Positions 38,317-49,386 of a stretch of DNA of 64,000 nt are shown in pieces. The stretch spans positions 2,027,355 through 2,091,354 of the forward strand of contig JAOVFP010000023.1 of NCBI GenBank assembly GCA_025738555.1, written 5' to 3'. The notes under the pieces were generated by a model, which was not told the origin of the DNA, did not search any database, and saw only the letters and a list, made by a program, of their open reading frames with translations. A program made the translations under genes and the position numbers. This DNA is from Cyathus striatus. Taxonomy: Eukaryota > Basidiomycota > Agaricomycetes > Agaricales > Nidulariaceae. The stretch's first letter is position 1. Each line of letters begins with the position of its first letter.

Positions 38317-40260
38317 ATGTTGTTGTCAAAAGTACTCGGCGTCATCATCATTGCCCGCAATGGCGATCGATACAACATGTATCAGGATCCCAACACCTAC
38401 GCTGCTTCCAATGCAGAAACCACGGCCCTCGGCGAGGTAAATACTTGCCGCGATTTCTTCCCGAAATTCCCGTATCTCAGACAACGTCTTCTACCAGGTC
38501 GAATCTAACAGCCTTGGAGCTCTTTTGCGCTCCATCTATTTGGATAGCTCCTCACCCTCTTACATCGAGGGCGTCCGTTCGGACCTCGTTGATAACAACG
38601 AGCTCAAAGTTCGAGTGAAGGCCGGTATGGAGGGAACAGTTGTCTTCGACTCCGCCATCGCTCTTCTCCAGGGTCTCTTCCCTCCCAATAAGAACAACAA
38701 GATCGTCCTCGCCAATGAGACGACCGTCGTTGCCCCTCTCGGAGGATACCAGTATGTCCCAGGTAGGCAGAAGTTAATTATCTCTTTCAGGATGGTGTTG
38801 AGGGACTTGCAGTTGAGACGGTTGAACCTGGAAACGATCGTTCCTTGGAGAGTTGGACTAACTGCCCAGTGAGTTTCTTTTCCTTACATAATTGCAATTT
38901 ATTCGAACTTCGATCAGGCTTTCGAGAAGCACATTAAGGAGTTCTACAGCTCCAGTGAATTCAAGGACAAGGCAAAGCAAGCTGCTCCTTTTATGGATTC
39001 GATCAAGGACTTTGTCTTTGGTCGCCCTACAACTCTGGAGAATGCTGTAAGTCTGAACTTGATAATTTATATGTTAATATGTTAGTCTTTACTGATATAT
39101 CTGTTTCAGTGGAATGTAAGCACGAAACCCTCGCAATGATAGGATCTGATAATTTATTACTTCTTAAAGCTCCACGATTTCCTCCACTCTCAGCTCACCC
39201 ACAACAAGACTTATGCTCACCGTCTCCCCCTTCGTTTGTCGAACAGGCTCGTCATTGGGCTAACTTCCACGAAGCTGGCGTCTTCGGATCTGACGAGATC
39301 AATGACATTGCTAATGGTGCGCCTCCCTGCTTTTCATTTTGATATTTCTAATATCGGCTTTAGTTGCCGGTCGTACCATCATGCACACTATCCTTACTTC
39401 CTTGGAGCGTATTGCCTTCAATGGCGACCCCCTCCAGTTCATGTTGATCGAAACTACCTACCAGCCATTCATTTCCTTTTTCCACCAGACTGGTATTACC
39501 AAAGAGCGCCCTGAGCTCAAGGCGATGCGTAAGTTCTCACCTATTCTTCAAAAATATAATCCTTAACCCTCCGCTAGCTGACTACGCTTCTGCCATCGCT
39601 ATTGAGCTCCGCCGCGGTTCTCCCCCCGATGTCCGTGACTTCCTCCGCGTCCGTTTCAGGAATGGAACTGCGGGAGGCTTCAGCGATGTCCATGTCTTCG
39701 GCCACCATGCTGACATTCCCCTCACCGAATTCATCTACCGTGCAGAGGTAAGCTGTAGACCGGGTACCTACCATGAACAAGTTTTGACTTCGCATTGTTA
39801 GAATGCTGCCATCACCAGCAACAGGCAGTGGAAGCAAATTTGCGGAGCTGGCAATGTGGTTGATCTCTTCGACTCTGATTCCGCCTCCCACGTTCAGGCC
39901 GCCTTCACTGGTGCCTTTGTCTTCGTCGCTCTCCTCGGCTTCTTGATGGTCACGAAACTTATCAAGCGCGCCAGAGCTCGCCGCGCCGTTAGACTCGAGG
40001 GTGAAGAGGTGAGTCAAACAATCAACGATTACGGCTCCATCACGAGAAAAGAAGCTGGCTACCGCTACCGCTCACAAGAGTCAGCGGAGATTCTGTTTGA
40101 TTATGGGCTTTATTACCCAGCTGATGTTGAACCAAGATGGTTTATTTAGTGAGGAGTCGTAGTCGTTGAGTTCCACCAGGAATATAGATCAACTTCAACT
40201 AATTTATCGGGTCTGCAGAACCTCACCGTCCCTGTCGTCGAGAAGAGAAGGATGGTTTAA
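38317..40260 (+). CDS. Histidine-acid-phosphatase-like membrane protein
   Basis: Histidine phosphatase superfamily, acid phosphatase branch, with one C-terminal membrane segment. Exons 38317-38436, 38498-38762, 38813-38868, 38918-39046, 39110-39115, 39170-39316, 39364-39528, 39578-39747, 39802-40008, 40219-40260. Seen: IIIARNGDRYNMYQDP, EGVRSDLVDNNELKVRV, VAPLGGYQYVP, ESWTNCPAFEKHI, NAWNLHDFLHSQLTHN, RTIMHTILTSLERIAF, GFSDVHVFGHHADIPLTEF, and a hydrophobic helix AAFTGAFVFVALLGFLMV followed by KRARARR. The catalytic RHG motif reads RNG, so phosphatase activity is doubtful. A 6-nt exon (TGGAAT) encodes Trp-Asn. A one-base deficit in the C run at 39226-39230 breaks the frame between HRLP and PSFVEQARHWAN. 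With that base counted the total is 435 residues. If the last intron (210 bp) is retained, an alternative tail ends at 40149. Confidence 0.82.
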
Positions 40261-41105
40261 GATTAGAAGCCCACAATGAGCTTTGTTAACTGGCATATAA
40301 CCACGGACACCCTGCATCGCATTTAGTTTCTTTAGTTTCTTTTCTCTGTATTATATTGGTTTCATATGCATAGCTTCCTGTTCATTAGTTGTTATATATT
40401 GCAATCTACTCACCAGTAGTCCAATTCCGCCCCGTTAAGTGCCACGCATTCCAGCATACATTGTACCATTGGTAAGTGAATTTTCGCTGGGTAAGTCGTT
40501 CATCAATGTTATATTAGCAATTTATCAGCGGGCAGTTGAAATTGATCACTGAAAATGCCTTGTTCCAAGAGGATCCAACTTGGCCAATTCGTAGCATGGT
40601 TACCAATAACCAAAAGTGCCTATGGTCAGCTTTTATGTTGCACAATCGGACTAACCTCCAAGTTACCCTCTCGTGCTCCATAACGGCGAGCAGCAGTACT
40701 AAGCATGTAGATCAAATGTAGAGTGCAGTGGTAGAATGATGGGCCACCGCGGCAACCTGGCAGGTCCGTAACTTGCCACTCGATGCTTCGGAGTTATAAT
40801 AGTTTGAAAGTCCGTTTCTGTCTTCACCGCACGTCCAAAATTAGGATCGAGTCAAAAAGAGTCTGACGGTAACCGTTGTATTATGTACATACGTGCATCA
40901 GTGTACATTGTAGAGGTTGACATAATCCTGGGACTCAACTTACAATGTACAGGTACGTAATTTTACTGAGCTAGTAGCCTCAGGATCACGAACGATATAT
41001 TTAAGATTGCTGTGAATCATTGATGGGCTTCTTTGCACTTTCTCACTCGGAATCGAGTATTTCAAGTTGAAACGCTACTGAATCTTGAAGAAACCAACGC
41101 TTTCC
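40261..41105. other. Spacer, nothing recognised
   Basis: Holds the 3' flank of the phosphatase-like gene and the upstream flank of the Cys-rich gene. No conserved frame and no clear TATA box were found. Confidence 0.5.
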
Positions 41106-41766
41106 ATGGACTGTTGTGAAATATGGTTCTTACTCTGTGGAATGTGCTGTAAGCTCCAGAACCTTATAAATTCTTTTCAATGACCTACAACAAGTTACCT
41201 ATGACAGCGTTATGTCCACAGGTTAACCACTGTGAATGCTATCCACGTTGTCAGTGCTGCGAATGCAAAAACAGTCGAAACGAAGCAATGCAATGGCCAG
41301 AAGAGACTGTAACAGGTCGGACAGAAGATAATTCAGAAAGAAGGCAAAAAATTCGAAATCTTATCCAAGAGCTTCCAGATGTTATTGAAATGCAGCCTCG
41401 CCCTACGCCTCCTATGCATGTTCAACTGGTCGAGGGAACGTATCCGGATCCCCGCGTTAGCGATGGCTCAGCAAATGATAAACAATTAGTATCAGGACAA
41501 TTAATGGAATCTGTAAATTCTACTGCCCAACAGACGTCCCCGGCGGAACCCATCAGCAGCGGTGGCAGCTCAACTGTTCGACGTAGTCAACAGTTATCAG
41601 TACAATTAACTTCTGAGTCACCACAACCTTCTCGTACTATAGTCAATGAGGAATTGCCAGGACTGGCTTCTAAGGAAACTGCGAAGGGTGAGACCGTTTC
41701 TGTGTTCATCATTCACAATATGCGTTGACTCTGGTACCACTCACACTGTCGTTCACAGGAGGCTGA
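41106..41766 (+). CDS. Small protein with Cys-rich N-terminus, copy A
   Basis: Exons 41106-41148, 41208-41687 and 41759-41766 give 176 residues. The N-terminus is dense in cysteine (MDCCEIWFLLCGMC, then VNHCECYPRCQCCECK, 11 Cys in the first 35 residues). The rest is hydrophilic, rich in Ser, Gln, Glu and Pro, without obvious domains. The Cys block could bind metal or be palmitoylated; that is inference. No signal peptide is evident. The gene 670 bp downstream has the same layout: a short Cys-rich first exon, a long hydrophilic exon and an 8-nt terminal coding exon. I do not recognise the family. If the last intron is retained, the frame ends at 41728 instead. Confidence 0.6.
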
Positions 41767-42433
41767 GCAAAACTAAGTGGCTTCTGTAGTAACACATTGC
41801 CTTTGAACGTGGACTTCGTGATATAATGATATGATAATAATCGAATCCTTGATAATCAAAATCCGAAGTTGACCGCTGTGTGACTCGGTACGATGTTCAG
41901 CGGGTACACTTACTTTTCTTCTTGAACAATCTGAAATTTCTTCCCCACAGATTGGGTATTTATATTTTCTTGGTTACGGTCGCCAAGGCTTCCGATGTTA
42001 CTGCTTTCCATTAGAACAACAATTTAAGAATATGCATAGCCTCAGTGATTCTCGAAGCCGCCAAGCAAAGGGACCGAAAACATTACCCATGGTATTCAAG
42101 CTCGTGGCCTAAAAGTTGGAGGGAAAGTTATCAGAGTTATGAAGAACTGAAAATGGTCTGTAGTAATTCAACTAGCATGCTCAACCATGTGAAACATAGG
42201 ATCCGCATCGTTTCCGGTAAGTCCATAAAGGGTTTATCATTTCGGGAATGATGACGAAAGACTAGACGCGTTTTAAATACCGAGGCGAGGCATTAACAAC
42301 GGGGAACACCCTCCGAAACACCCTCTTTGTCTTGCCCTCTCTATAGTCGGTTGACCCGTCGCTCCCACCACCAACTTTATATTGATTCTGTGTACACATT
42401 CCCTCCTTTCTACTTTGCTCATTTTATGTCAAC

Positions 42434-42981
42434 ATGTCCGGGGCCGACTGCTGTGAACTCTGCTGCTGTTGTTTTTCATGTTTCAGTGAGCATCTCACAT
42501 TCTTTTGTGTCCCAGTGGCTTAGAACCTGACTTTTCACGAAGCAATCTGCGGGCAAAGTGATATGTGTAGACTATGTGCAACATACTGTAAGTCATTTGA
42601 GCATTTATATTGAGTTAATTTAATCCGAGGGCGTTGTGTCCGACTAGTCCCCTGTTGTGGCCCAAGTGAGCCGTCCCGGGAGATAGAGATGGAGCCAGAA
42701 CTCGACGCAGGATCTGACCAGCGACATTCAACTCAAAGAGAGATGCACCGAAATCATATAAGAGAGCAAATGGGGCTGCCTCAAGATATTAACTCTGAAG
42801 ACGCGGAGAAGCAGCCAAATAGAAGGGGGAGTTACGAGAGACAGGAGGGCATGCGTGAGTTCGCCGGCCATAAACCACAACAGCGCTCCACGGGTGAAGC
42901 AAATGTTGAAAAAGTTGATGGTAAGCTAGTGTGATATACTGTGTTCGTAGTCGGCTCATTCTAGAATCTACAGCGCAATAG
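42434..42981 (+). CDS. Small protein with Cys-rich N-terminus, copy B
   Basis: Exons 42434-42485, 42543-42587, 42630-42920 and 42974-42981 give 131 residues. The N-terminus is ADCCELCCCCFSCF, then ICGQSDMCRLCATYWRC and VRLVPCCGPSEP, followed by a charged Gln/Glu/Arg-rich region such as GSDQRHSTQREMHRNHIREQ. The gene architecture parallels copy A, with one additional intron (42588-42629, 42 bp, an unusual gag acceptor). Sequence identity outside the cysteines is low, so this is an old duplication or a family of compositional relatives. The 3' end is uncertain: reading through the last donor gives DGKLV and a stop at 42934. Function unknown. Confidence 0.55.
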
Positions 42982-43678
42982 CAGAGGCGGTCATGAATGA
43001 TACCCATCGATTACTTATCGATTACACACTTGTTTAAACATACCCTTTGTACCTTGCATAGGCTCGATTGAGCAACCAATTAATCGTTGGTGCAAGTCAC
43101 TGATCCCCAACATTACAGTAATAACTTTGCTGTCACCTATGAGCAATGAGGAGTGCCGCAGCGCAGTAATTGGAGAATCAGGATACTTCATTTATTTTCA
43201 AATGATTCGGACCCAATATTCAAGTACTGGGTACCTACTCTACTCACTTACGAGTCAGAACGCAACAACATAGACGCGACCAAGTCACAAGTGGGTTTAT
43301 CTTATTCCGTTTATCACTGCGGAGAAGGCGCTAATTATAAGGAGCGCCCGCTCGGTCCGGTCCTCCAGTGCCCTCCTCCTGCGTGTCTGAAAAATCTCGG
43401 TTTCTCGTGTTTAACTTGACTTATGCGACTGCATCAAGTTCTCTTAAATTGTTTGTGGCATCGGCGTACCGACTAGGAATACGAATCGATGCGAACATAA
43501 AACATTCAACAACACGTTTGCGATGTGTACCAACTCCATGTGAGACACACTATGCCCTCGACTCATTATACACGCATATAATTAGAACGGTTGATAGGCA
43601 ACTATTTTTTGGGGATGAATCAAGTTCCGCATGATTCGATTTAACAGCTTTTCAAAAATTTCAAAACTATAAAGGCAG

Positions 43679-45270
43679 ATGAATTTCGAAAGTGGGATGC
43701 TCACTACAGTCATGTTCACCCAGATCCTCTCCGATGTCTTTGCTTCATCTTTGCCAGCACCTGAGCTGAAGATCATCAACAGTTTAAGGACACTCCATCC
43801 TAGTAACCAGCATGTTTCTACTGTGCAATGCTCGGAAAATGCATTTCCTCTTTCCGCATACTTAGAATCGATTGGTATAAAAGTCGAAATCGTCGAAGCC
43901 GAGACATATTGCGATTTCCAGCACGATATTGCCCAGCAGCTTGCTTTCCGACGCGTTTTATCTGGTGTAACCACCTTCACCTTGGACTCTATAGTCTTTC
44001 GCGCATACAAGACAATGTGGCGGAATGAAATGATGGGTTATGTATTTTATCATTTAGTGTTCGATTCACCGGATGACGCGATTGGGCAAAAATTGTCTGC
44101 CGATGTTTTCAACTGGGCTAACAGCCTCAGGGAAGAGATTTGGGTCTTCGAGGAGGACACTGGTCAAAGAATAAAGAACTTTACAAGGCTATTAAATCAG
44201 CGAACTGGGATTCCATTGTCCTAAATGATTCCTTCAAGGACAGGTTACGCAGGGATACAATGACTTACTTTTCGAGCAAAGAGATTTATCGGTCGTTGGA
44301 AATCACTTGGAAGCGCGGTATTTTGCTTCTGGGACCTCCAGGAAATGGGAAAACAGAATCGATTAAAGCACTTATTAACGAACTGGGAGCCAAGGCGTTA
44401 TATGTAAAGTCCTTTACTACTCAGGTGGTATGTTCATATAGCTATTGCTGTTATTCCATTATTAACTGCTATTCCAGGGTCCTGAATATGGTGTACGGGC
44501 AATTTTTGACCACGCAAGAAAACACGCGCCTTGTGTGTTGGTCCTCGAGGATCTAGATGCAATGGTTGTTCCAGAAGTACGATCATTCTTTTTGAACGAG
44601 TTGGATGGGCTGGTGAGTACCATATCGCACGATTTAAGTTCAGCAAGCTAATTAACTGACGGCTTCTCTAGGCACAAAACGAAGGTTTGTTGACGATCGC
44701 GACCACTAACCATCCCGAAAGAATTGATGATGCAATCCTCAACCGACCATCGCGCTTCGATGTCAAGTATGATTTCCCATTGCCAGACCACGAACTACGG
44801 AAGTCATTTGCAAAGAAGTGGATCGAAAAGGTCCAGTTGCTAGGAACAAACACAAGTATATCATTCAATGAGCCTGAAAAAATCGCTGGTGAAGTCGCAG
44901 ACGCAACTGATGGCTGGTCCTATGCGTTTTTGAAAGAACTGTGAGTCTGAATCCACAATATGCACGAAATTATATTGATAATTCTCATTAATCTAGCTTT
45001 ATATCTTTCATGTTGCGTATAGCGCATGACGAGTCACTCCGTAGTACTGGGGTAGAAGTGCCGCGAGAACCAAGTGAGACCACCTTGCTGAAGCAAGTAG
45101 AACAACTGGCGAAGCAAATCATTCACGTGGAACGAGAAGACGAGTCGCCTGCCAGTAGCAAAACTACCGGGCCTAGAGGCCTCCGTACGATGCAACCTAC
45201 TATGCTCGCGACGCGGCGAGCCATCCCAGCGAACAGCAGCATCATAGTTCATTCGGGTACAAATTTCTAA
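43679..45270 (+). CDS. AAA+ ATPase, basidiomycete family
   Basis: P-loop ATPase of a basidiomycete-specific AAA family. Exons 43679-44424, 44478-44612, 44672-44940 and 44997-45270. Family N-domain: [44 protein letters not shown]. Core: Walker [11 protein letters not shown], Walker [12 protein letters not shown], sensor 1 [12 protein letters not shown], and the arginine finger in [13 protein letters not shown]. The tail is Lys/Glu-rich. The frame breaks once, at GG 44155-44156: EEIWVFEE is in one frame and [13 protein letters not shown] in the next, and one extra G would join them. With that base counted the product is 474 residues. The rest is fully conserved, so a sequence error or a very recent lesion is likelier than old decay. 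The substrate is unknown. The F-box gene is convergent, 96 bp away. Confidence 0.82.
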
Positions 45271-45366
45271 TCGGGACGTGTTTTCTCTGTAGAACGAATC
45301 AAATATTACTGAATATACATGAGCCACATGAGTAGATCTTACAAGATTATTGTCATGTTTGTAAAT

Positions 45367-47049
45367 CTACAATTCCATAAATTTTCCATGATGTTCTTCA
45401 TAAATGCCAAAAGATATATCTTGATATTCCGAAGGAAAGATACGTTGCTTCCCGTGAAAGATCTGAATATCGACATGTCTCCCGAGATCAGCCAGAACGA
45501 ATATCATTTCATGCGGAAGGTTTTGAGGGTCGCGAGTAACGTACTTGACAGATTCCAGCCGACAAACTTTATTCATTTCTGCACCCATCGTCCGAGATCG
45601 CACTAAATCCACCAGAGAGGATGGGAGTTTAATACCACCAAGGAGGTCGATCTCGAGGTTCTTCAACTTCGATAAAAGAGCTCCTCCAGAGAGTCTGGGT
45701 CCTGTCAATGCTAATGAAGTGAAAATCTGAGGTAAGTCATCGGATTGGGCAGTAAGAGATAACCACGAGATATTTGGTGTCTCCATTAAGATATCAATCA
45801 GCGGAGCTCCAAATATTTCTGTGCAATGTAGGGTCAAATGTTGAAGATGAGGAGACTGCGAGATAAAGTTAACGAAGGAGTAGTTATCCCAAGGTCGATT
45901 GTTCATCGAATGAACGGTAAGACTTCTAAGCGACGGAAGAGTGAGATGCGTGAAGAGGCTTGCAACAGTCCTATCTAAAGAGTCCTCGCGCAAAGGCTCT
46001 ACTATCACAGTGAGAGACACCAAGCGTTTAAGATGGACCGTTCTAATCGTGGTCCAAGGCTCAGAGCACCCGACATGCAAAAGACATTCTTGAAGGTTCG
46101 GAAGTTCGTCCAATGCCTCGAGGCAACTATTGATAGAGGCAGGAGTCTCGCGATGCATGCGGATCTTAAGATATGTTATTTGTGAACGCGGCAACTTTAA
46201 AGCGGAAATTGGAGTGCCATAATCCAACATAAGACTCTTCAAGCAAGGTGCATCTCCAAAGAATTCTATAACTTCGTCATGCGGAAATGTCGCGCGAGAT
46301 ACATTTACTGTTAGGTTCCGCAGCAGCGGTAGGTTTTTCTGAACAATTGCAAACGCATCCCATGTGATCTTCGAAGGAGGCAGCATGAAATAAGCAATCT
46401 GCCAACGATGCGATTGAAGCGCGAGAGCTCTAAGTGCAGCATTCTCACTCCAGTCGTAGGAGGGATATTTTTCCGGAGAATGTGGCTTTACCTCCATTAT
46501 CCCAATGGTCAGCGGCAGCGCTGCAGATCTCGTCAACCAGCTCTCTACGAGCCGCACTTGCGATTCTCTCGGCCGTCGTACAACAACCCTGACCAGCGTC
46601 CACAGATCTGGCGTGGAGATTGCGACGGACCTCCAGCTGCGACAGATCTGCGACAATAAAAGCGGCCCTTGTTTGGGGTTGAAGCTGTCGAGGACTTCCG
46701 GGAGGCGCTTGCGAATAGATCCTCTGGAACAGCGAAGTAATATTTCAGATAATATTTCTGGAAAGAGGCGACGAGCAGGTGTGAGAAGAGCTTGATGTTC
46801 GTCGACATACGTCTGAAGCGATTGCCGCTCGGCTTCGAGTTCCGACAACACCCTACTGACACGAGCGATTTCTTCATCAAGTCTCGAGATGTCAACTTTG
46901 GCTGCTGTGATAGCACGTCGTACTTCTTGCCCTTGTGAAGGCGACGGCACTGAATTAGTCATCAGAAGGTCCGGTACAGGTGACGGCGGCATTTGAAGTG
47001 GTTCTACTCGAGGGAGAGGAAAGTAGCACTGTGAGCAAACGTCGCGCAT
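45367..47049 (-). CDS. F-box protein
   Basis: Intronless 560-residue protein. It begins MRDVCSQCYFPLPRVEP, then a coiled coil (about 43-84, ending ELEAERQSLQTYVDEHQ), then the F-box (LFPEILSEILLRC to SQICRSWRSVAISTPDLW, about 94-150), then leucine-rich segments such as LPLLRNLTVNV, LKSLMLDYG, LTLPSLRSLTVHS and SPHLQHLTLHC. The coiled coil followed by an F-box is the standard layout of the very large agaricomycete F-box family. The expected role is substrate adaptor of an SCF ubiquitin ligase; the target is unknown. It is divergent from the DUF2828 pseudogene, sharing about 650 bp of upstream DNA. Confidence 0.9.
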   Translation of the reverse strand: MRDVCSQCYFPLPRVEPLQMPPSPVPDLLMTNSVPSPSQGQEVRRAITAAKVDISRLDEEIARVSRVLSELEAERQSLQTYVDEHQALLTPARRLFPEILSEILLRCSRGSIRKRLPEVLDSFNPKQGPLLLSQICRSWRSVAISTPDLWTLVRVVVRRPRESQVRLVESWLTRSAALPLTIGIMEVKPHSPEKYPSYDWSENAALRALALQSHRWQIAYFMLPPSKITWDAFAIVQKNLPLLRNLTVNVSRATFPHDEVIEFFGDAPCLKSLMLDYGTPISALKLPRSQITYLKIRMHRETPASINSCLEALDELPNLQECLLHVGCSEPWTTIRTVHLKRLVSLTVIVEPLREDSLDRTVASLFTHLTLPSLRSLTVHSMNNRPWDNYSFVNFISQSPHLQHLTLHCTEIFGAPLIDILMETPNISWLSLTAQSDDLPQIFTSLALTGPRLSGGALLSKLKNLEIDLLGGIKLPSSLVDLVRSRTMGAEMNKVCRLESVKYVTRDPQNLPHEMIFVLADLGRHVDIQIFHGKQRIFPSEYQDISFGIYEEHHGKFMEL

Positions 47050-47576
47050 GGTCTTTGAAGAAGCGATGAGATGGAAGAAGGGTTAATGAAGGATTTCTAC
47101 CTTTTTGAGACTGTAAATAAAATGTAGGGGTGAGAGAAAGTAAGTGGACTTACCCTAGCAATTCTCTGGTTATGATAAACTTGGGTGGCAAGAAGATAAG
47201 GGAAGAGGGATATAAAAGAGTGCTCATCATTACTGCTGTCAACTTGGATCGGTAGTTTAGGTGGTGGTCGTGGCGGTGAAAGAGGATCACCGGGACACGA
47301 CGCGGCTGTTAACCATCACCGAATCCCGATGACGCGCTACCTACGTCCTTCACTTCAACCACCACCGAGATCGTTCTTATACTTACTTTCTGTCCCTCGT
47401 CTTTATCTTAGAACATGTCAAAACCACGGCTTCAGAACTGCCCGAAGCCCCCAAATAATGACTTGATGGATGGAATACGGGTACTGCTGGAGTTTTGATT
47501 CTCTGGACCACGACGGGCAACATGGCCAAGCACGCTTCACCAACGTATTCGACAATGGGCAACAGGTCCAACTATG

Positions 47577-47668
47577 TGACTCAATAGGGGAATGTACGTT
47601 TTGTAACTTGAACCCAGCACAGGAGAATACTTGGAGCTGACTCGATGCTGGGCAGATACTATAAAAGG
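47577..47668 (+). promoter_or_regulatory. Promoter relic of the DUF2828 pseudogene
   Basis: TGACTCAATAG at 47577-47587, gagctgactcgatgc at 47634-47648 and TATAAAAGG at 47660-47668. The first two blocks recur upstream of the intact paralogue (49214-49224, 49286-49300), so the duplication included the promoter. TGACTCA is the classic Gcn4/AP-1 bZIP site; a role here is inference. Confidence 0.5.
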
Positions 47669-47705
47669 TTGTTCATCCATCCGCTCAGTGCAATTCACCG
47701 TCATC

Positions 47706-48870
47706 ACGACAACCCTTCCTCCAGAGTCACAGCTCTTGTACTTTTACTACTCAAGTCATCACCCTCCCCGACATCCCTGAGCTGTTCGGCCCCAATTCCA
47801 TCGACGTCTTGCTTTCTGCTGAGGACGTGATGCTGGTCGATCCCCACAAGTGTTCAACCCTAGCTCCCACCAACCCTATGATAGAGGCTCTCAAGGAAAT
47901 AGCTACCCAAGTATACACCACAAAGATGGCAAGAGATTATCATTCCACGGGCTCCACAGTTCTTGATACTTTACAGTTTATAGGTCAACACTCCATTTGC
48001 TCTGAGATCGCTGACTATCTCAATAATGCATGGAAAGAAGAACCCAGCCCTCCAAAGATGATCTGGGATATGCGTAGCATTCATGGCGGGAAAAGCGACA
48101 AAAAGTTGTTCCACCGTACCTTCGGATGGCTGTACGACAACCACTCCCGCACTACCATCTCCAACCTCCACTTATTCGTCGAGCCTGCTTGTGCCCCTCC
48201 TAAGAATAGGCTTGACGCAGAAGGTCCTTCCCGTGGGTTTTGGAAAGATCTGCTCGATATCATCTCTTAGCTGCACGACAAGAGCTTCATGAGAGGTCCC
48301 CCATCTTCCTGCACACTACCCTAGCAAGACGAAGATTACATCCTCTGGTCCCAAGTGAAACATCTACATGCCTAAGCTATGCAGCTCTTCAACATGAAGC
48401 AAAGAAAGCACCTAGCGTGGCGTGCTGAGCAACTGCTATCGTATATGACCAACTCATTCATAGGCTTAATGACCCTATACATCGCGCCCTTCACATCACA
48501 GTTGCGGGACCGTTTGCTGGGATGCTAGCGAAGGACGTAAAACTTGTAGACGGTTCTTCCTCCTCACGATGGCCGACCCCCGCTGTTGAAGAAGATTTCT
48601 TTCGGGGGAAAATGAATCCTCTCCCCCCGGTGGATCGCATGAATGTGTCTGCAACATATCCACTTGCATAGCAAAACTTAGCTCAGCCTCTCCCTGACGT
48701 GGTTCCCTAGATACTAGAGACGAAGTGCTGATTCTGCGTTCTGTTTTCCAACGATAGGTACTCACTGAGCTTCGCAAGATGATCCAGTGCTCTGAACCAT
48801 TTATGAGTGCTAACCGGTGGAACGAGATCGGGAATTCCAGATTTCCTTCGATCTCCACGAACGAATGTGA
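47706..48870 (+). pseudogene. DUF2828 pseudogene
   Basis: Diverged upstream copy of the DUF2828 gene at 49387. Clear protein similarity runs from the ITLPDIPELFG region through NPMIEALKEIATQVYTTKMA, LHLFVEPACAPPKNR and GFWKDLLDIIS, where the frame hits a stop (48268-48270). Further pieces (KHLAWRAEQ, LLKKISFGGK, VERDREFQIS) appear in shifting frames with several stops until about 48870. The codon that aligns with the paralogue's start is ACG at 47706. The vWA-like C-terminal half is absent. Clearly non-functional as a full-length protein. Confidence 0.85.
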
Positions 48871-49213
48871 TGGAGCAAGCACTGGCAAAGGAGAGCATTG
48901 TCGGGCTGCTGGTCATGGATGGAAATTAACCTACCGAATGTGTTACTCGATGCGAAAATGGAGATTGTTGACGATCATCGATATTGAGCCAAATTTACAT
49001 ACCTCACTTGAACCGCCACCTTGATAGACTTCTGAAATTTCTTGATAATGTCTAACGACATGGATGGACTGGAAATGCGACTGTTGCTGGTGCTGTATAG
49101 TTCTAACTAGACATCTTCGCGGTGCCGACGGGCGGCAATGGTGTGCACGATGGGATGATGGATGCATGTTAGGCACGCAACGGAGAATCATGATTGTGCA
49201 ACGGATGCGACGT

Positions 49214-49300
49214 TGACTCAATAGCAGTAAGTATGCGAACTCAATAGGCTGGAGAGCTAATACAAATCTTGACTCATTTCAATTAGAGCTGACTCGATGC
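49214..49300 (+). promoter_or_regulatory. Upstream region with three TGACTC sites (DUF2828 gene)
   Basis: TGACTCAATAG (49214-49224), TGACTCA (49270-49276) and gagctgactcgatgc (49286-49300) lie 90-175 bp before the start codon. Two of the blocks are conserved at the pseudogene. bZIP (Gcn4/AP-1-type) control is a testable inference. Confidence 0.45.
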
Positions 49301-49386
49301 CTAGTAGATTTATAGCTAGCATTTTCTGTGGAGATCCTCCATCCGCCTCGTGCGATCCACCATCGTAGCTTCTAGTTACAACAGCC

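Noticed and set aside
42045..42251. 68-codon ORF between the two Cys-rich genes
   Set aside because: No link to either gene by splicing and no motif; length is within chance.
43071..43272. Additional last exon for Cys-rich copy B (from an acceptor at about 43062)
   Set aside because: It would add an open in-frame stretch, but the nearer acceptor at 42973 gives a 53-bp intron and an 8-nt end like copy A. Kept as an alternative only.
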